In this document: positions 1-12,599 of the stretch, one piece after another | Layout: the number at the start of each line of letters is the position of its first letter | Numbering within the stretch: the first letter of the stretch is position 1 | Source: Ostrinia nubilalis | Lineage: Eukaryota > Arthropoda > Insecta > Lepidoptera > Crambidae | Direction of reading: 5' to 3' | Assembly: GCF_963855985.1 (NCBI RefSeq) | Contig: NC_087090.1 | Location: 18,412,501 to 18,476,500, forward strand | Length of the DNA stretch: 64,000 nucleotides | Made by a program: the position numbers and the translations under genes | The notes under the pieces: model-generated | The model's database searches: none | What the model was told of the DNA's origin: nothing | Seen by the model: only the letters and a program-made list of their open reading frames with translations

Positions 1-177
1 ACAATTAACCTAGAAATTAGCACGGCACTAAAGAAATATATTCAAAACTGCCACGCGGTCTCGTGCTAGATGGGCATCTTAAAGGCCACCTTCTATCAAC
101 GGGAGCGCGTGGTAAGTAACTTGCTTCTGAATGTATGTAACTTCCTACTTTTTTATATTTTTTTATATTTTTAAACC

Positions 178-376
178 GGCAGACAGTGGTGACTGAGTTT
201 GTTGCGGCGCTTCTTCTCAGCACTTGCCAAATGTTTGTCTCGAAGCGCTGGTAGGGCAAAAAAAGAATGAGACATGTATAGGCTCCTTAAGAGCATTTGA
301 CGATTTGCAAGAACTAATTTAATTAGTCTAAACAAATAAAGATAATTTTGATTTTGATTTTGATTTTGATTTTGAA
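178..376 (+). repeat. Non-LTR retrotransposon 3' end with (TTTGAT)n tail
   Basis: Contains GTGACTGAGTTTGTTGCGGC and CTTCTTCTCAGCACTTGCC, shared with the sequence at 18548-18700, and ends in about five TTTGAT/TTTTGAT units, a typical simple-repeat LINE tail. No coding sequence is left. Confidence 0.6.
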
Positions 377-3043
377 ATAAATGTCTTAAACCGTAAGTTT
401 GCTAAATCTGAAAGTAGCGGTCTACTTTTCTTGTTTTATAGTGGCGGTAACCACTATAGCGGGAAACTGTCAAACTTTATAAGCTGCTGTAGTTTGACAT
501 GACTCAATCGGGGCAAAAGATTAATGTGCTCCGCGAAGCACTTCATGAAAGACAAAAAGCTTAATTCGAGCTTATAATAATATGCTTTAACATTTTAACT
601 AAACTTATGAAGCACCTGTTGTTGCTTAAATTTGCAAATTACTGATCAAAATTGCAACCCGCACGATTACCACGTTGTGTGTTCTACCTGAAAACCTCAC
701 CCAGAACGCTCTAGGTTTAGTATAGAATAATATTTAGTAAACAGAAATGTTGCTCATATTGTTTCCACTATTGTTAATGCCTTCACATAAAACATGTTAA
801 TGTATCTCCATTACCAATACCAATATACACTTATATCAGATCCGAGTAAAATGTTTATTGTTCAAGTTACAATGGGCCTCACAAATAGTACTTGTGAAGT
901 TTTTATGTCATCGTAGGTGCAGTTTATGGCCGCAGCCATTCCAAGTCCGGGCAATAAATCCGATATAGCAACGTGGTTTAGGGTTTTTTCCGCAGTTAAA
1001 TTGAAAGGAATCTCTCTTGTTAAATTTCAGTCAGATGTGAAGATAAACACTTTCCAGTTAAACGGAAATAAAGCTTTTAAAACTCTCGAAATAATCACCT
1101 TCTAATATTCACCTTCACACCTGATTAAACTTATAAAATAATTAATTTTCAGAAGAATATTGGTAAGGATTATTTTGCTTAGTAACCGGTTATTATGTAT
1201 AATAATTATTGTAGACCCACTTTGAATTATAATATCTTGTGAGGATACACGACATAATAATATCTGTTTACATAACAGGTATGTAAAATATACCTACCTT
1301 TGAGTTGATAGCTGCCAACTCCAATTAGGTAAATTGACAATTTCGTATATTTTATCTTTCATATCGTAAACGAATCCACCCGAGCCGTTGCCAACACAAC
1401 GGAAATGAAATAAAACAAAAAGGATCAGGTCAAATTCCAATTGAAAAGACAAAAAAAGTCCACAAGTGTAATTGTATTAAAGGCGGGATAACACGAAAAC
1501 TTTGATAAAAGAGTTAAACCGAATAACGTGGGGCGTGGGACGACTTTAACTTAAATGTTAACTTGCTTCTTTGTCGACGAAAGTTACTTCCGAATCGCAG
1601 AATCTCTTAGAAGTCACTTTCTTCTTGTTAAAAAATAAATTTCACTAGAAGAAGTCAAAAGTATCAAGGACACTCTCGGAAAATTAATACTTCGGACTCC
1701 CCTTTTTGAATGCCGTTCGTGTTTCTTTATATCTTCACAAAGGTTTATCAGATTTCAGAGTGACCTGCAGTTTTTTAATGAAAAGGTTGTGAAAAGAAAC
1801 GACGTTTTATCAAACGGGTAAATGTTTATGTAAAGGATGGCCCTTTGGATTAATTTTGCTGTTCATTTTTTCAGGGAACAAATGGTTATTTTTAGGTTAC
1901 TTACCAAGTATGATGTCTTCGATTTTTGGGAAATAGAGCTATAATAGTTCTATTAAATGCCTTACAAAAGGATTGGAGGAATGCCTCTAAGCATTTTGTT
2001 TACAAATGCGATTCAAAAAGATCTTAAGTACAAGTACATAAACATCGAACACACGTGGCATAGCGTCGATTTGTCCGCACTCGGCGGGACAGGCTCGGGT
2101 GTCCCCGCGGGACGCATTAGCTACGCGTGAGCGATGTGTGGGACGCACGCGCTAAATGCGTGCTTAAGAACACCTTTATGGCTCTGCTGCTTGTAAACTA
2201 CGTGGCTAACGGCTTTGGAGATGGTACTTGGAGTCAACCACGTTCATTTCCAAACAGATTTCCAACTAGCTTCTGTGAACAGTTTCAGCCGCGTGGAATT
2301 CGAATATATACGATACATGATACGAGTATCTGATTTACCTACTTCTTAACACTAATCATCGAAACTTCTGCGGTACCTAGTTCTTGCACCAACATCAAAA
2401 TCTTTTACATTTGTGATATGTATAGGATAGCTTGATATTTATAGATAAATTAATCTTGCTCTACCTACCTACTCATAATATTCTTTGACTAGGTATTGAC
2501 AAAGTTGTAAATACGTAATGAAAAAAAAAATATCCCGTGATTTAGCGACGTTTTTTGAAGGTTTTTGTTTTTTATCAACACCGTATGTTTTAGTACTACT
2601 ACAAGACTATTCACCGAGACTGGCTTCACATGGTAGGAACCGGGCAGTAATGCATACAGCATGTTCCCTATCAGGTCGTGACTTAAAACTATTTCAACAG
2701 ATCCCAACCGCTCCATCTCGTGGCTGAAGCCGCCTCATTACGGGGACATCCGACAGCGACTCCTGCTCATGATTGATAGTTGCTTTCATATAATTCCGCA
2801 ATTTATAGCCTTTCACGAATTGATTGAATGGCGCCCGAGCGGGCTGTCGAGCGAGTTTGGTTGGAATGGTGACATTTTGTTAGCGAAAGAGATATGTTTG
2901 CTCATAGAAAGGTATGATAGTCTCTACTTCAAGCAGAGATTGTGATATGCTTGATGTACCTAATTGAGTATACGTTTGCTGATCAATTATTAAGATTTTT
3001 CTCACGTCTTTATTTATTTATTTAATTAAACAATCATCATCAG
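377..3043. other. No gene recognised
   Basis: AT-rich sequence with only short chance reading frames. A CpG-rich patch at about 2060-2165 (with CGCGGGACGCATTAGC) stands out; it has no coding or repeat match I know. Confidence 0.5.
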
Positions 3044-3802
3044 TCGGCCGTTTGGTGTAGTGGTTCAGAACGAACTACTATGCCGAGAGGTCCCGGGTTC
3101 GATTCCCGGCCGGGCAGAAATTGAAATGATGAATTTTAATTTCTGTGACGGGTCTGGGTGTTACTATGTATAATATGTATGTATTTAAAAAAAAAGTATA
3201 TAAGTAGTATATCTGTTACGGTTAATGTGATAAATTGAAAATTATTAATAATAACCGGTTATTATGAATAATTCCCGACAGTCGCGGTGAAAGTGATAAA
3301 TTAATCACATTTAACAGTGATTATTTAATAATTCAACCTTAGTAGGTAACAAATTTCATAAAAGAGAACAACATCTTGTGTACGTGCTCGTACACAACCA
3401 AATTTTTGAACGTTTTGGTATCATATATTAATATAATTTGGCATAATGAGTTTGGAATGTTTCTTGCATAATATTACTTTTCCATGATGCCCATAACATA
3501 ATGTTTTGATTTAAAGTGAAAAATAGGTTAAGGTGCGGCGGGGGTGGCCCTTGGGCCACCCCTAAGCCGCCTATTTAGTTTTATACACACATAAATGACC
3601 TCATATTAATCACATTTACCAAATCGTGCGGTAATTATTCATAATAACCGGCGATTATTCATAATTTTCACATTTATCACTTTGACCGTAACATATCCGT
3701 TAAGCTAGCACCCATAACACAAGCATATTAATTGCTTACTTTGGGGCTAGATGGCGCTGTGTGAGATTGTCCAAAGATATTTATTATTTATTTATTTATT
3801 TA
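3044..3802 (+). repeat. tRNA-derived SINE, split by a MITE
   Basis: tRNA-like head at 3046-3116 with A box TGGTGTAGTGG (3053-3063) and B box GGTTCGATTCC (3096-3106), a body with TTAATTTCTGTGACGGGTCT, then after the insertion CTTTGGGGCTAGATGGCGCT and a (TTTA)n tail. The second copy at 52290-52564 is uninterrupted and shows the original order. The head is not a functional tRNA: it runs into a SINE body and tail. Confidence 0.88.
3214..3693. mobile_element. 480-bp MITE inserted in the SINE, TATC duplication
   Basis: Ends are TGTTACGG and CCGTAACA, with long inverted repeats (about 60 bp, including AATAACCGG and ATTATGAATAATT). TATC flanks both sides (3210-3213 and 3694-3697) and is single in the intact SINE copy, so it is the target duplication. 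An inner palindrome, GGGGTGGCCC/GGGCCACCCC, lies near 3540-3560. No reading frame of note. Confidence 0.85.
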
Positions 3803-4551
3803 TCATATGATTCTATAACATTACATGTTTATGTAAAAAAGTAGGTAGTTAATCTTAGCTATTCGGGTGATACCTAATAGGTACATGAATCCTGTACTAT
3901 TATAATAAGGCGCTTTATCTGAAGCTAAAATCATATCTACTTATTTGCTTGTTGAAAAAGTATTTTGCGGTGAGTAAATTCTATCACTCTTCTGCCGCTT
4001 ACATTTAGATTCGGTTACATTGTTTGTGTTGCCACTGATACTATTGTAGCTGTAGGATACATCATTCCTTTCTTTGAGAACAAAGCCTGTCTATTTTAGC
4101 AACAGCTTAGTTTCACAGATTCTGATAGTTGTTACAACTATACCAGCTGCTTCGTGTGCTAAACTATGCTAGTTGAATTTAAGCCTCGCTTGGGCAAGCG
4201 AGTGTTTTCCCAAAATGGGCATAAGTATGAAGCGGGAAGAATAACCTTCGCACGAGTGAATAATTCATGCGGCGCCATTAGCGGCGAGTGTATCGGGCGA
4301 GTTAGAACAACATTGAATATCAAGTGGAAATCGCGGTCGGTAGACATAAATTATGTCGCGGTCTTGTAAGCGGGACCGCTGGGTTTTTTCTTCCTTAACC
4401 CAATATACTGCTTCTATTTTTACATTCCAAGATGGTGTAAATTGGACCTTGGTCCCCGAGCACAACACCCGCTCGGAAGGAAGCACTAATACCTTAGCTT
4501 CCTTATTGTGGATCAACATCATATCCCACAGTTTTCTATTCATATAGTTTA
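3803..4551. other. No gene recognised
   Basis: Several overlapping short reading frames (4159-4547) on both strands have no recognisable domains. I see no splice-supported exon. Confidence 0.4.
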
Positions 4552-4668
4552 ATTTCTTGAAAGTTTGAAAATTATAAATAACTTGAAAAAATCGAACTGC
4601 CTAATGCGGGAATTGAACCCACGACCTTCTTGCCGGGCAACTGCTCTTCCATCTGAGCTACTTAGACA
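4552..4668 (-). repeat. tRNA-derived SINE, second family
   Basis: Minus-strand tRNA-like head with A box TAGCTCAGATGG (4649-4660) and B box GGTTCAATTCC (4609-4619), followed by GGCAGTTCGATTTTTTCAAG and an AT-rich tail. A fragment with GGTCGTGGGTTCCATTCCCG at 9910-9990 shares head and tail, showing that this is a dispersed family rather than a single tRNA pseudogene. Confidence 0.7.
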
Positions 4669-5849
4669 CTGGATGAACCCGTCGAAAGTTTTTGAAAGTT
4701 CTTCAGTAAAAAATTCCTTGAAATTCTTCATCTTTGATAATATCTAAAAATATGCGACACCTACTTTGTGTCTGTGTCTAGGTTCAATTCAATTTCTGTT
4801 GTCTTTTTTATTGAAAATTGTTTGAATTATCTGAGCGACTTTCTCTTCATTTTCTTACAACAACGCTAATTATACTAATCTTTGTGTAATTCTAGTCTCA
4901 GTTATTTCAGAATATATATCTTCAAATCTAATTGGAAATGGGATTATTGGTCACGAAATGCTACACGATGAATTTTCTGCTTTAGACATTGGAAATAAGA
5001 GGAGTCCCTAGTTACCCTCCACAAGCGGGACCGGCTGCTAGCTGGGAATCTAATCACGGTAATAGACTTTTCCAGCGAATGCCGTTTCTTTCTCTAGCTA
5101 GTGTATCATCATCGTCTGCTTTGATGAGACAGAAATAGTTTAACTGAAACAGAAACAAAATTAGGTAACTGTTCTAATGGGGACATTTAGAGGCACAAGA
5201 TTCTGAATACTATCAAATCTGTTTCACAAAATATGTTTTTGGAACAGCTCTTTAAAGCATCATGCTAATTGTTTATTATTTTAAATAAGTAAATAAAAAT
5301 ATACCGGTGAAAAGGAGAATTTTGATAAACCTAATCACAGGAATATTTTTTATATCTGATGTTAAAAAAGTAAGATGATGTCTAGGATGGTACATAAATG
5401 GTCTGTAAGTTCTTATTCACTCTCGCCTTAAAAAGGCGATCAACTTGATATTTGACAAAAATCTGACTCCATCCCTATTAAGTCTGACACCAGGTCTGAT
5501 ATTTTATGCACACCATACAAATTCATTTCGGCGCGGAGCGAGCAATCAGAATTTAAAATCAGCGTCCGGGCTCATCTAAATTAATATAACCAAAATGAAT
5601 ATTCCTAAACCAACGACACACGACACAATAATAACATCTTTAGAATTTATTGTATCAACTTGGAATTTTAAATTTTTGGTTATAACAATTTTATTGAATA
5701 CTGAATGTTAACTGCTAAAGTAACTTGCATAGTTAAACTTATTATTTCTTCTTCAACACAAGTTCAAGATTACAGTTTGTGGTCTGTAACAACTGAAGCT
5801 GGAAGCAAACTTTACGATATTGACTTCATAGTCATTGAGTTCTGACTAA
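4669..5849. other. No gene recognised
   Basis: AT-rich; a slightly GC-richer patch at about 5528-5580 (GGCGCGGAGCGAGCAATCAG) has no identified function. Confidence 0.4.
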
Positions 5850-5973
5850 GGCTGGGTTGCACCATCTTACTTTAACTTTGACAAACACAAGACTGAAAAA
5901 TCTGTCAAAATCCATACAAAAAGGACCGGTTATCGTCAAAGTTACGGTCAAAGTTAGGTGGTGCAACTCAGCC
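5850..5973. mobile_element. MITE, GGCTGRGTTGCACC family, TAA-flanked
   Basis: Inverted termini GGCTGGGTTGCACCA and GGTGCAACTCAGCC, both flanked by TAA. Related copies lie at 24270-24392 and 53248-53365. The three-base TWA duplication is characteristic of PIF/Harbinger elements. Inside is TTTGAC-rich sequence mirrored across the element. Confidence 0.8.
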
Positions 5974-6547
5974 TAAGAAGTTTCAATCAAAGTAGGTAAA
6001 TGACCGATAACAAAGTTGGTCAAATGCTTGCAATTCTATAATTAGGTTATTGTCAATTTCTTCTGTTACAATTTGTTTTAGGCGCTTATAATAAAAATTA
6101 AACGGGCAGTAGTAATTAAAAAGACACACTAAATAAAGCAGTTATGGAAAACTTTGTGCAAAATCATTTGATTTGACACATTTCTCGCATGAGTGTGCTT
6201 GTACGTAGAACGTTTGGGAGAATTTTAATCACAGCTTGAGGGTGATTTGTTTAAATATTTCTCTTCCTACACCACTAATATCATGTTATCTTAAGTAAAA
6301 AAACCATGGATTAAAAATAAAGAATTTCGCGATACGGCATTTAGAGCCGTGAACAATAGAAACATTGAATCAAGTGACTTCAGCTTCGGGATTAAAAAGT
6401 TGCTCAGTATTGAATTCACGCAATTTCTCGGAAGGGTTGCGGGAGCTCGCTGCGGCTACAACTTCGCTTTTTCATTTGATTTATAACACAACTGGTGGCG
6501 GGTATTGTCGATTAGTGTTCTGATATTTCAAAATATTTGAAATTTTT

Positions 6548-6694
6548 GGGCCATAATGTTTTGTGTAAAATTTCTTAAGTGAATCAGCAAATCGAACGCA
6601 CGGCGTTGAATAGAGCTCTGTGATTGCTTCGTGTGTCACCCTGTGCGTCCACGCGCACTGTGAGACCTCATAGTAATGTTTGTGAATACGGGCG
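6548..6694 (-). mobile_element. MITE with CCCGTATT termini, copy 1
   Basis: Shares CAATCACAGAGCTCT (in reverse complement), GGTGACACACGAA and GCAGCAAATCG-type blocks with 18043-18188 and 40080-40220. The right end has GAATACGGGCG; the left end is degenerate. Confidence 0.7.
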
Positions 6695-7300
6695 TTTGTA
6701 TCCTATGACGTAGCTTTTTGTGTAAGAAGGAACTTCACTGCGTTTAAACTTTCGAAGCCTAGGCTTATTTCTGTTCTGGAGATAAGTGTCTGGTGTGCTA
6801 TTCTGGTCGCATAAATCAATATTTTCTATGACAAAGTTTCCTGCTACAAGTTGCATAGGAAGCAGCAGCTGGTAAATTTGCAATTTGCATATTCTATTAC
6901 CTTAAACCAGCTTGTAGTGCCCCAATTCGAGCTCACGACGATAGTGCTGTCTGTTACGTTTGGGTTGTACTCCTCAAAGTCCTCGATACACTCCAGTAAC
7001 AATATCAAGGTACGAGTTAACGTACACACACCTGCTAATGTACATTGAGCATGTTCTCGAGCGCTAAGATGATAGGTATTGTTACTATGTTTGTGTTCGG
7101 TTGAGATATTCTGTGCTGATGTGGATCTAATGCTCACTACCGACCTTAAGATATCGTCTGCGCCATTGTCGAGCGTTGTTTAGGCTTCATAAGTTAATAA
7201 TAATATAGCGACTAAATAACCTTGGACATTTTACATTCCGATATTATCTATCTGTACTATCTACCTAAACTAATCTTTAGCATAAATATAGGTACCATCG
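6695..7300. other. No gene recognised
   Basis: Short frames on both strands at 6668-7137 have no recognisable domain. Confidence 0.4.
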
Positions 7301-7423
7301 GCAACAGTGTTAACTATCCATTGCCTGTCATGTCGTCTCGTTCTATCGCAAAGAATCACCATTTGATGAGAGCTCTCGCTCTCGTCAAATAGCAAAAACG
7401 GAAATGGATAGTTAACAGTGTGG
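7301..7423. mobile_element. Small palindromic MITE
   Basis: Inverted ends ACAGTGTTAACTATCCATT and AATGGATAGTTAACAGTGT flank about 80 bp. Single copy in the window; no target duplication is clear. Confidence 0.65.
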
Positions 7424-9505
7424 ACGTGTGTACATCAAGATTTTTTTTAATATCTATTATGTGATACCAAAACAAATGTGTGGTTTGAAACTTTGAGCCC
7501 TACTTCAAAGTAAAAAGATGGCGGCCACAGAGGGCTGAACAAATTTCCTCGCAAACCGTCGACAGAAAATAATAGTACTACATTTAAATAAGCAGGCACT
7601 TAATTTACAACGTTACGTCCCTTAACTTTGATCCAATTTTACGTCGCCCTTTTATGAGGTCGCTGAGGGACCGTTGAGTCTCTTTGAGTCGCCACAGAGG
7701 GCCACTGCCTCTATTAATTCTGTCTACTTTTCAAAATTGTACATAATATTATATCCATAATACGAGTGATATTTTCCTGTTACGCTATACTGTATAAAAA
7801 ATACTCGTAGCAATATCTTAAGGTTACGTTCTCGTGAGCGGCTTATTTTTCTCATAAGTAGGTACACGCGCGAGCGAGAGAAAAATCTTTTCTTTGAAGT
7901 CGCTTAAAAATGAGGTTGTCCCAGATACAAAAAGCAGCGCCAATAAAGCCCGCGACGGATTACCGGAGCAGCGTGCATCGCCGGCCTACGGAGCGGCGCC
8001 GTTCGACGGAGCCCTAATTACGCGCGATCCCGCGTAATCCCGCCTAATTCTAATATAACACCGGGAATGCCCAGTCTCCTTCGCTTCCCCGGAATTTTTT
8101 TATTAATGAATTCTATTTTTTGAAGGAATTTAATTAATTAGAACCGCCCAAAAAGGATTGCGACAAACGAGTGCCGGATTTTTGAGCCGCTTAATTTGGG
8201 CGGGTGTATTAATTAAATACAAATACCGCGTTTGCACTTGTGGTCTCGGAAAAAGATTCCTGGGATACGGTAACGTTGTGTGCATACCCGGACGTATTCG
8301 TTGGCCAGTTTTAATGAACCCCGTTGTACTGTTGTTTTGGGGGTTTTATGTAGGAAATGTAAGCAAACGCTGGAAAAATGGTGTATATATGTAATGTGCG
8401 TAGTTTTATAATATCATATTTGATATTGATAATTTAAAGTTAGGATTTTTATTAGCCCGAAAACAATCACATTACGTTCTTTGTAAAGAATACGTTTACT
8501 TTCATAATAAAAATGGCATGCATTTATGTATTTAAGTTTAAATTCTACTTATAGCGTGCCTAAGAGCCTTTGCAAAGCAAGACGTAAAGTTCGCCTCATA
8601 CTTTTGCATGAATAATAAAGCATTTAGCCCAAAACAAAAAAACACACAATGTACTCTCTTGACAAACAAGCCTCAATAAAGTTATCTTTTTACTTCGGAT
8701 AACAACTAAATTGCTTTTAAAAGAAATAAGGCACATTATTATTTGATTTTGAGATCTTTTGTGGACTTAATGAGATTTCACAAAGTATTCCTATAAAACA
8801 TTAATAAAGGAGTCTTTAAAGTATAAATAAATGAAAACGTCTGAAAGAAATAATTACATAATCGTGGTCAAAATACATCCTACTTACTACTTTGGATACT
8901 TCTAATTAAAGCTTCTGAAGATTTTCTAGTTATCTTCTTTATCTTAAAGTGATTGGAGAGTTTTTCTTTATAAATAATTCAAGATAGCATTTGATAACAC
9001 TTTATTTTTAGACTTTTTTCTTATCTTGAAAGTGTCAAAACATGTTTTTGGATGGGAAAAAGTTGACTTAATCACAAAACCCATCGCCGGGGAACGAATA
9101 CCCGGCTGGCTTTGAATGCGGGAAAATCTAAGAAGTTATTTACCCGTGAAATAATCCGGCCCCACCGCTGATAACCGGTTTTTATTTACCGGGCGCGTGC
9201 CGGGTACGCCGGGTGTAGGTTCACTTTCCGCATGGCCGCGCCTTTGTGCCACTATGTCCTTGCACTGTACTTAATGATGCGGACTCTCGCCAGGGCTGCA
9301 CTTATCGATTGGGCCCCGTGTTTAATTTGGTATTTATTGTTCCAGTCTAGATTTTTAAAAGGACTTTAATGTACCTATGTAACGAGCTGAGAGTCATAAA
9401 CGCCAACCTGGAACTGGATAAGCATCTTTTACTTATTACATGATTACAATGGATTTGAAACCGGAATATATTCAGAAACACCTAAAATACCGTAAAAGGA
9501 CTAGA
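7424..9505. other. No gene recognised; two GC-rich islands
   Basis: Islands at about 7925-8095 (CGCGATCCCGCGTAATCCCG) and 9075-9330 (GGGCGCGTGCCGGGTACGCC) stand out from AT-rich surroundings, with no open frame or repeat similarity. A 78-codon frame at 8158-8394 has no recognisable domain and no ATG in good context. Confidence 0.4.
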
Positions 9506-9519
9506 AAGGTCTAAATTTT

Positions 9520-9823
9520 TTTTTCTTTTTTTCTTTTTTCAGCCAAATGACGTCCACTGCTGGACAAAGGCCTCCCCCAAGGTTTTTCACAATGAACGGT
9601 CCTGCGCTGCCCGCATCCAGGCTCTTCCCGCCTGAGGAGATCCGCAGGAGAACCAAAGTAACCGACATAGCTCGCAGAATTGCTAAAATCAAGTGGCAGT
9701 GGGCGGGGCACATAGCTCGTAGAGACGATGGCCGTTGGGGCAGGAAAGTTCTCGAGTGGCGACCACGGGCTGGAAGACGTAGCGTGGGCAGGCCTCCTAC
9801 TAGGTGGACCGACGATCTGGTAA
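9520..9823 (-). mobile_element. RTE-type LINE 3' end with inverted 5' part
   Basis: Minus-strand part 9520-9630 encodes the usual RTE C-terminal end (TGGATGCGGGCAGCGCAGGA onward, then a GAAA-rich tail). The plus-strand part 9631-9823 encodes EEIRRRTKVTDIARRIAKIK, WAGHIARR and SVGRPPTRWTDDL, the segment that normally comes just before it. The two pieces are contiguous in the intact element but point in opposite directions. AAGGTCTA occurs on both sides (9506-9513 and 9850-9857). Confidence 0.8.
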
Positions 9824-9909
9824 ATTATTATTAACTAAAATTAATTAGGAAGGTCTATTTTTGGAAAGTGGAAAAAAAGATAAAAGTTATTAAAATTTCT
9901 TAGCAATTA

Positions 9910-9990
9910 GAGTCGCTTCTAAAACTAAAGGTCGTGGGTTCCATTCCCGCCAAGGCAGTTTGATTTTCATGTTATTTGTAAAAAATAAAA
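9910..9990 (+). repeat. SINE fragment (family of 4552-4668)
   Basis: Contains GGTCGTGGGTTCCATTCCCG and GGCAGTTTGATTTTCATG-like tail. The A-box half is missing or too diverged to recognise. Confidence 0.55.
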
Positions 9991-10623
9991 GATAAAGTGG
10001 AAGGACGAAGTCTAACAAAATAATTAATCGTTATTTCTAACACTTAAAAACGCTCTCAACTTTATCAATCCCTTCTCTTAGTCGATCATTGTATAAAATT
10101 CCAGAGAATGTCGGAATGTTCGATAAGTTCCTTGGTTTTCCATGACCTTTAGAACTTTGCCCAACATCCGACGACATTCCACAACTTAAGAAATTTTGAC
10201 GGGTCTCGCGCACAGACGCGAAACGATGCGAAAATATATTATCTGTGAATATATTCATTGTGAAATCATTTCCTATAAAGGCTTATAGGAAGATTTATAC
10301 TCCTATAATGGATATTCTTTGATATAAATAACAAAATAATGATTAATATTGTATTGGGTTCTAGTGCATTATTAATATATTTTCTGGGAAAGTTTGATTT
10401 CGGGCCCCAGAAACATCCAGAGCCACCTCTGTCGACGCGAGTCGCTGCCGCGCTGCCTCGAATTCTAATGTTTTTTTTGAAGTCACTGTTTTGTTTCCGA
10501 GCACACTTATCAGCTTTTTCAGGTTATTTCCACCGTTTGTTTTTTCTTGGAATATTGTCACTGGTTTGATATTTTTGAGGAAAATGTAGTAGGAAGTAAG
10601 TACCTACTGAATTATTTCTATAA

Positions 10624-10700
10624 CTTGAGAGCGCCTTCTGGGATTCGAATCCAGAACTTCTGATCAAGAAGAGAAGATTCTCTTCTGGCCATTGTAGTCT
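10624..10700 (-). repeat. tRNA-like sequence, probably SINE relic
   Basis: The minus strand shows a T-arm-like TTCTGGATTCGAATCCCAGA and an upstream CTTCTTGATCAGAAG hairpin. The D arm and A box are not convincing, so I do not call a tRNA gene. Confidence 0.35.
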
Positions 10701-12599
10701 GAATTCCTGGCAGTTCAAAACAAAAGCGGTTCTGTTTATACGACACAGTAAGTATTAGGTATTATAGCACCTACGTATGTGCGTAGTTCACTTGTATCGA
10801 CATGTACACATGTTTTTGCCTCGCCGTATGAAATAGACGTTCGCAAGGGTTCAAATTTGGGCCCGGCATCAAACCCGGGCAAAAACGGTACATTTGCAGG
10901 CTCCAGATGACGCGCGTATATCGCACTACCCCCGACTAGTCCCCCTATCACAGTTTTTTACCTTTTGTGTATAAATTTGGGTTTGCAGAGCAAATATTCC
11001 ATCGATTTTTGGTCAGCAAAAAGTTTTTCAGTTGTGGAATCACGGGAATTCTTGCGTCACACAATGTTTTTGAATTTTATTTAATCGTCTACTAGTCTCC
11101 TAGGAATAGTGGTTGGATAAGGTCCCTGATTAAATTCCCAGGACTTCTTTGAATTTAAAGTAATTTTCTGGTGCTTAGTTTGTTTAGGGCTATGGTGAAG
11201 ATTTAAGCTCCTACAAAAAACATTTTTAGAACTTTAAAGAGCACGTTTGATCGTCAGTTCCATCGGTCGATCTTATTATTACTTTACTTGATAAGGGTCA
11301 TAGTTGAATCACAAATAAATATACATACCTATTTTATTTAAGCTGGATTGCCCCTACTGTAAGAATTTTATCCTGCCGCTAGAAACAAATCTGCTTGAGT
11401 ATAACTCCAAGAGCCTAATTAGCGGCCATAGTACTTAATTATAAGGAATACTTCTCGTTTGTGTGTTTATTATTTCTGATGCTATTCAAACGGCGGAGGT
11501 TGTTAATGTGGATTGCGGAGTGAATGAATGGCTCCTTCTTTTTGACCAGATTTCTTCATTAATCTCATTTGTATAATATTAAAGCTAATATACTATCTGG
11601 GAACTTTGTTTTTTACTGTAAAAGTTGAATTTTGGACAGTCTGTTGGACCCTATATAATTTTACACAATTGATCAAAGTAAGGAGATTTTTTAGTCATTT
11701 TGACCCTCATAAGGAGCTACTGAACACTCGTTGGTAGATTCTATAATAGAAACTAATCCCGTTTAATCCCGTTTAATCCCTGCATTCTGTTCCTGTTTAT
11801 ATCTGTAGTTAGCATCCTGGATATTAGCGCAATTTAAATGAAGAAATTGGTTAAAAAATGGGTCAAAAGTTTGACCTTGTCCCAGCATTATCTCAAGTCG
11901 CGGCGTCCAGGGATTAATCCCGTTCTCTCCCGGTTAAGATAAACATCTGCGTCATGCAAATGTTGCCCGGAATTAGGTGGCGCGTCGTTACTTTTTTACG
12001 GCACGCAATCTGATGGAGCGGTTAGGGCCAGGCCACACCACGCGGCCACAAGGCCAGGCCACACCACGTGGCTTATAGTGAGGTTGTATGTAGCGCAACG
12101 GGTTTAGAGTGGACATCCAAACACATAGGAGTTCAACATATCCAGAGTACAAGATTTACTTAGTTTGGGGCTATAGGCGCAGTGTAAAATGTCTAAGGAT
12201 ATTTTTTTTATTTCTTCAAATTAATTTGGTGACCCTAGATATTCTTTAGAACTCATGCACAAATAATATATTGCCCTGAAAATCTACTATAATAATACAA
12301 TGTACTGTAACTGAACAAAATAACAAACTTAACTTGACTCCAGATATACTCGTAAGTTGAAAACAAAGCGTAAGATCATTTTTACTGGGAATTATCGAAG
12401 TTTGGACACAAAAGTTGCGGGTCCAATGACAGTTTAACTTTCCCTGGGACTAACTTAGCATTTTATTGGCTGCCAAACCGTAGATTCTGGGAAAAAACGT
12501 GCAGTACCTAACAACGTGAGAATGGGAACTGTCCTGTAAGTTTTGACTTTAAAATAACAATATTAAACGGAGTTTAATTGGGAGTAATTACTCACCTAA
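10701..12599. other. No gene recognised; motif cluster and small repeats
   Basis: TAATCC-type motifs cluster at 11755-11782 (three in a row, AATCCCGTTT period) and near 11911-11925. A 28-bp unit with GGCCAGGCCACACCACG is repeated twice at 12026-12071. A SINE tail fragment (TTTGGGGCTATAGGCGC) lies at 12155-12220. At 12415-12545 is a diverged relative of the repeat at 23164-23357. No gene seen. Confidence 0.45.

Noticed and set aside
3046..3116. Apparent tRNA gene with good A and B boxes
   Set aside because: Followed by a SINE body and tail, and present again at 52.5 kb in the same context; it is a SINE head.
4600..4668. Apparent minus-strand tRNA
   Set aside because: Poor acceptor pairing, SINE-type tail and a second fragment at 9.9 kb.
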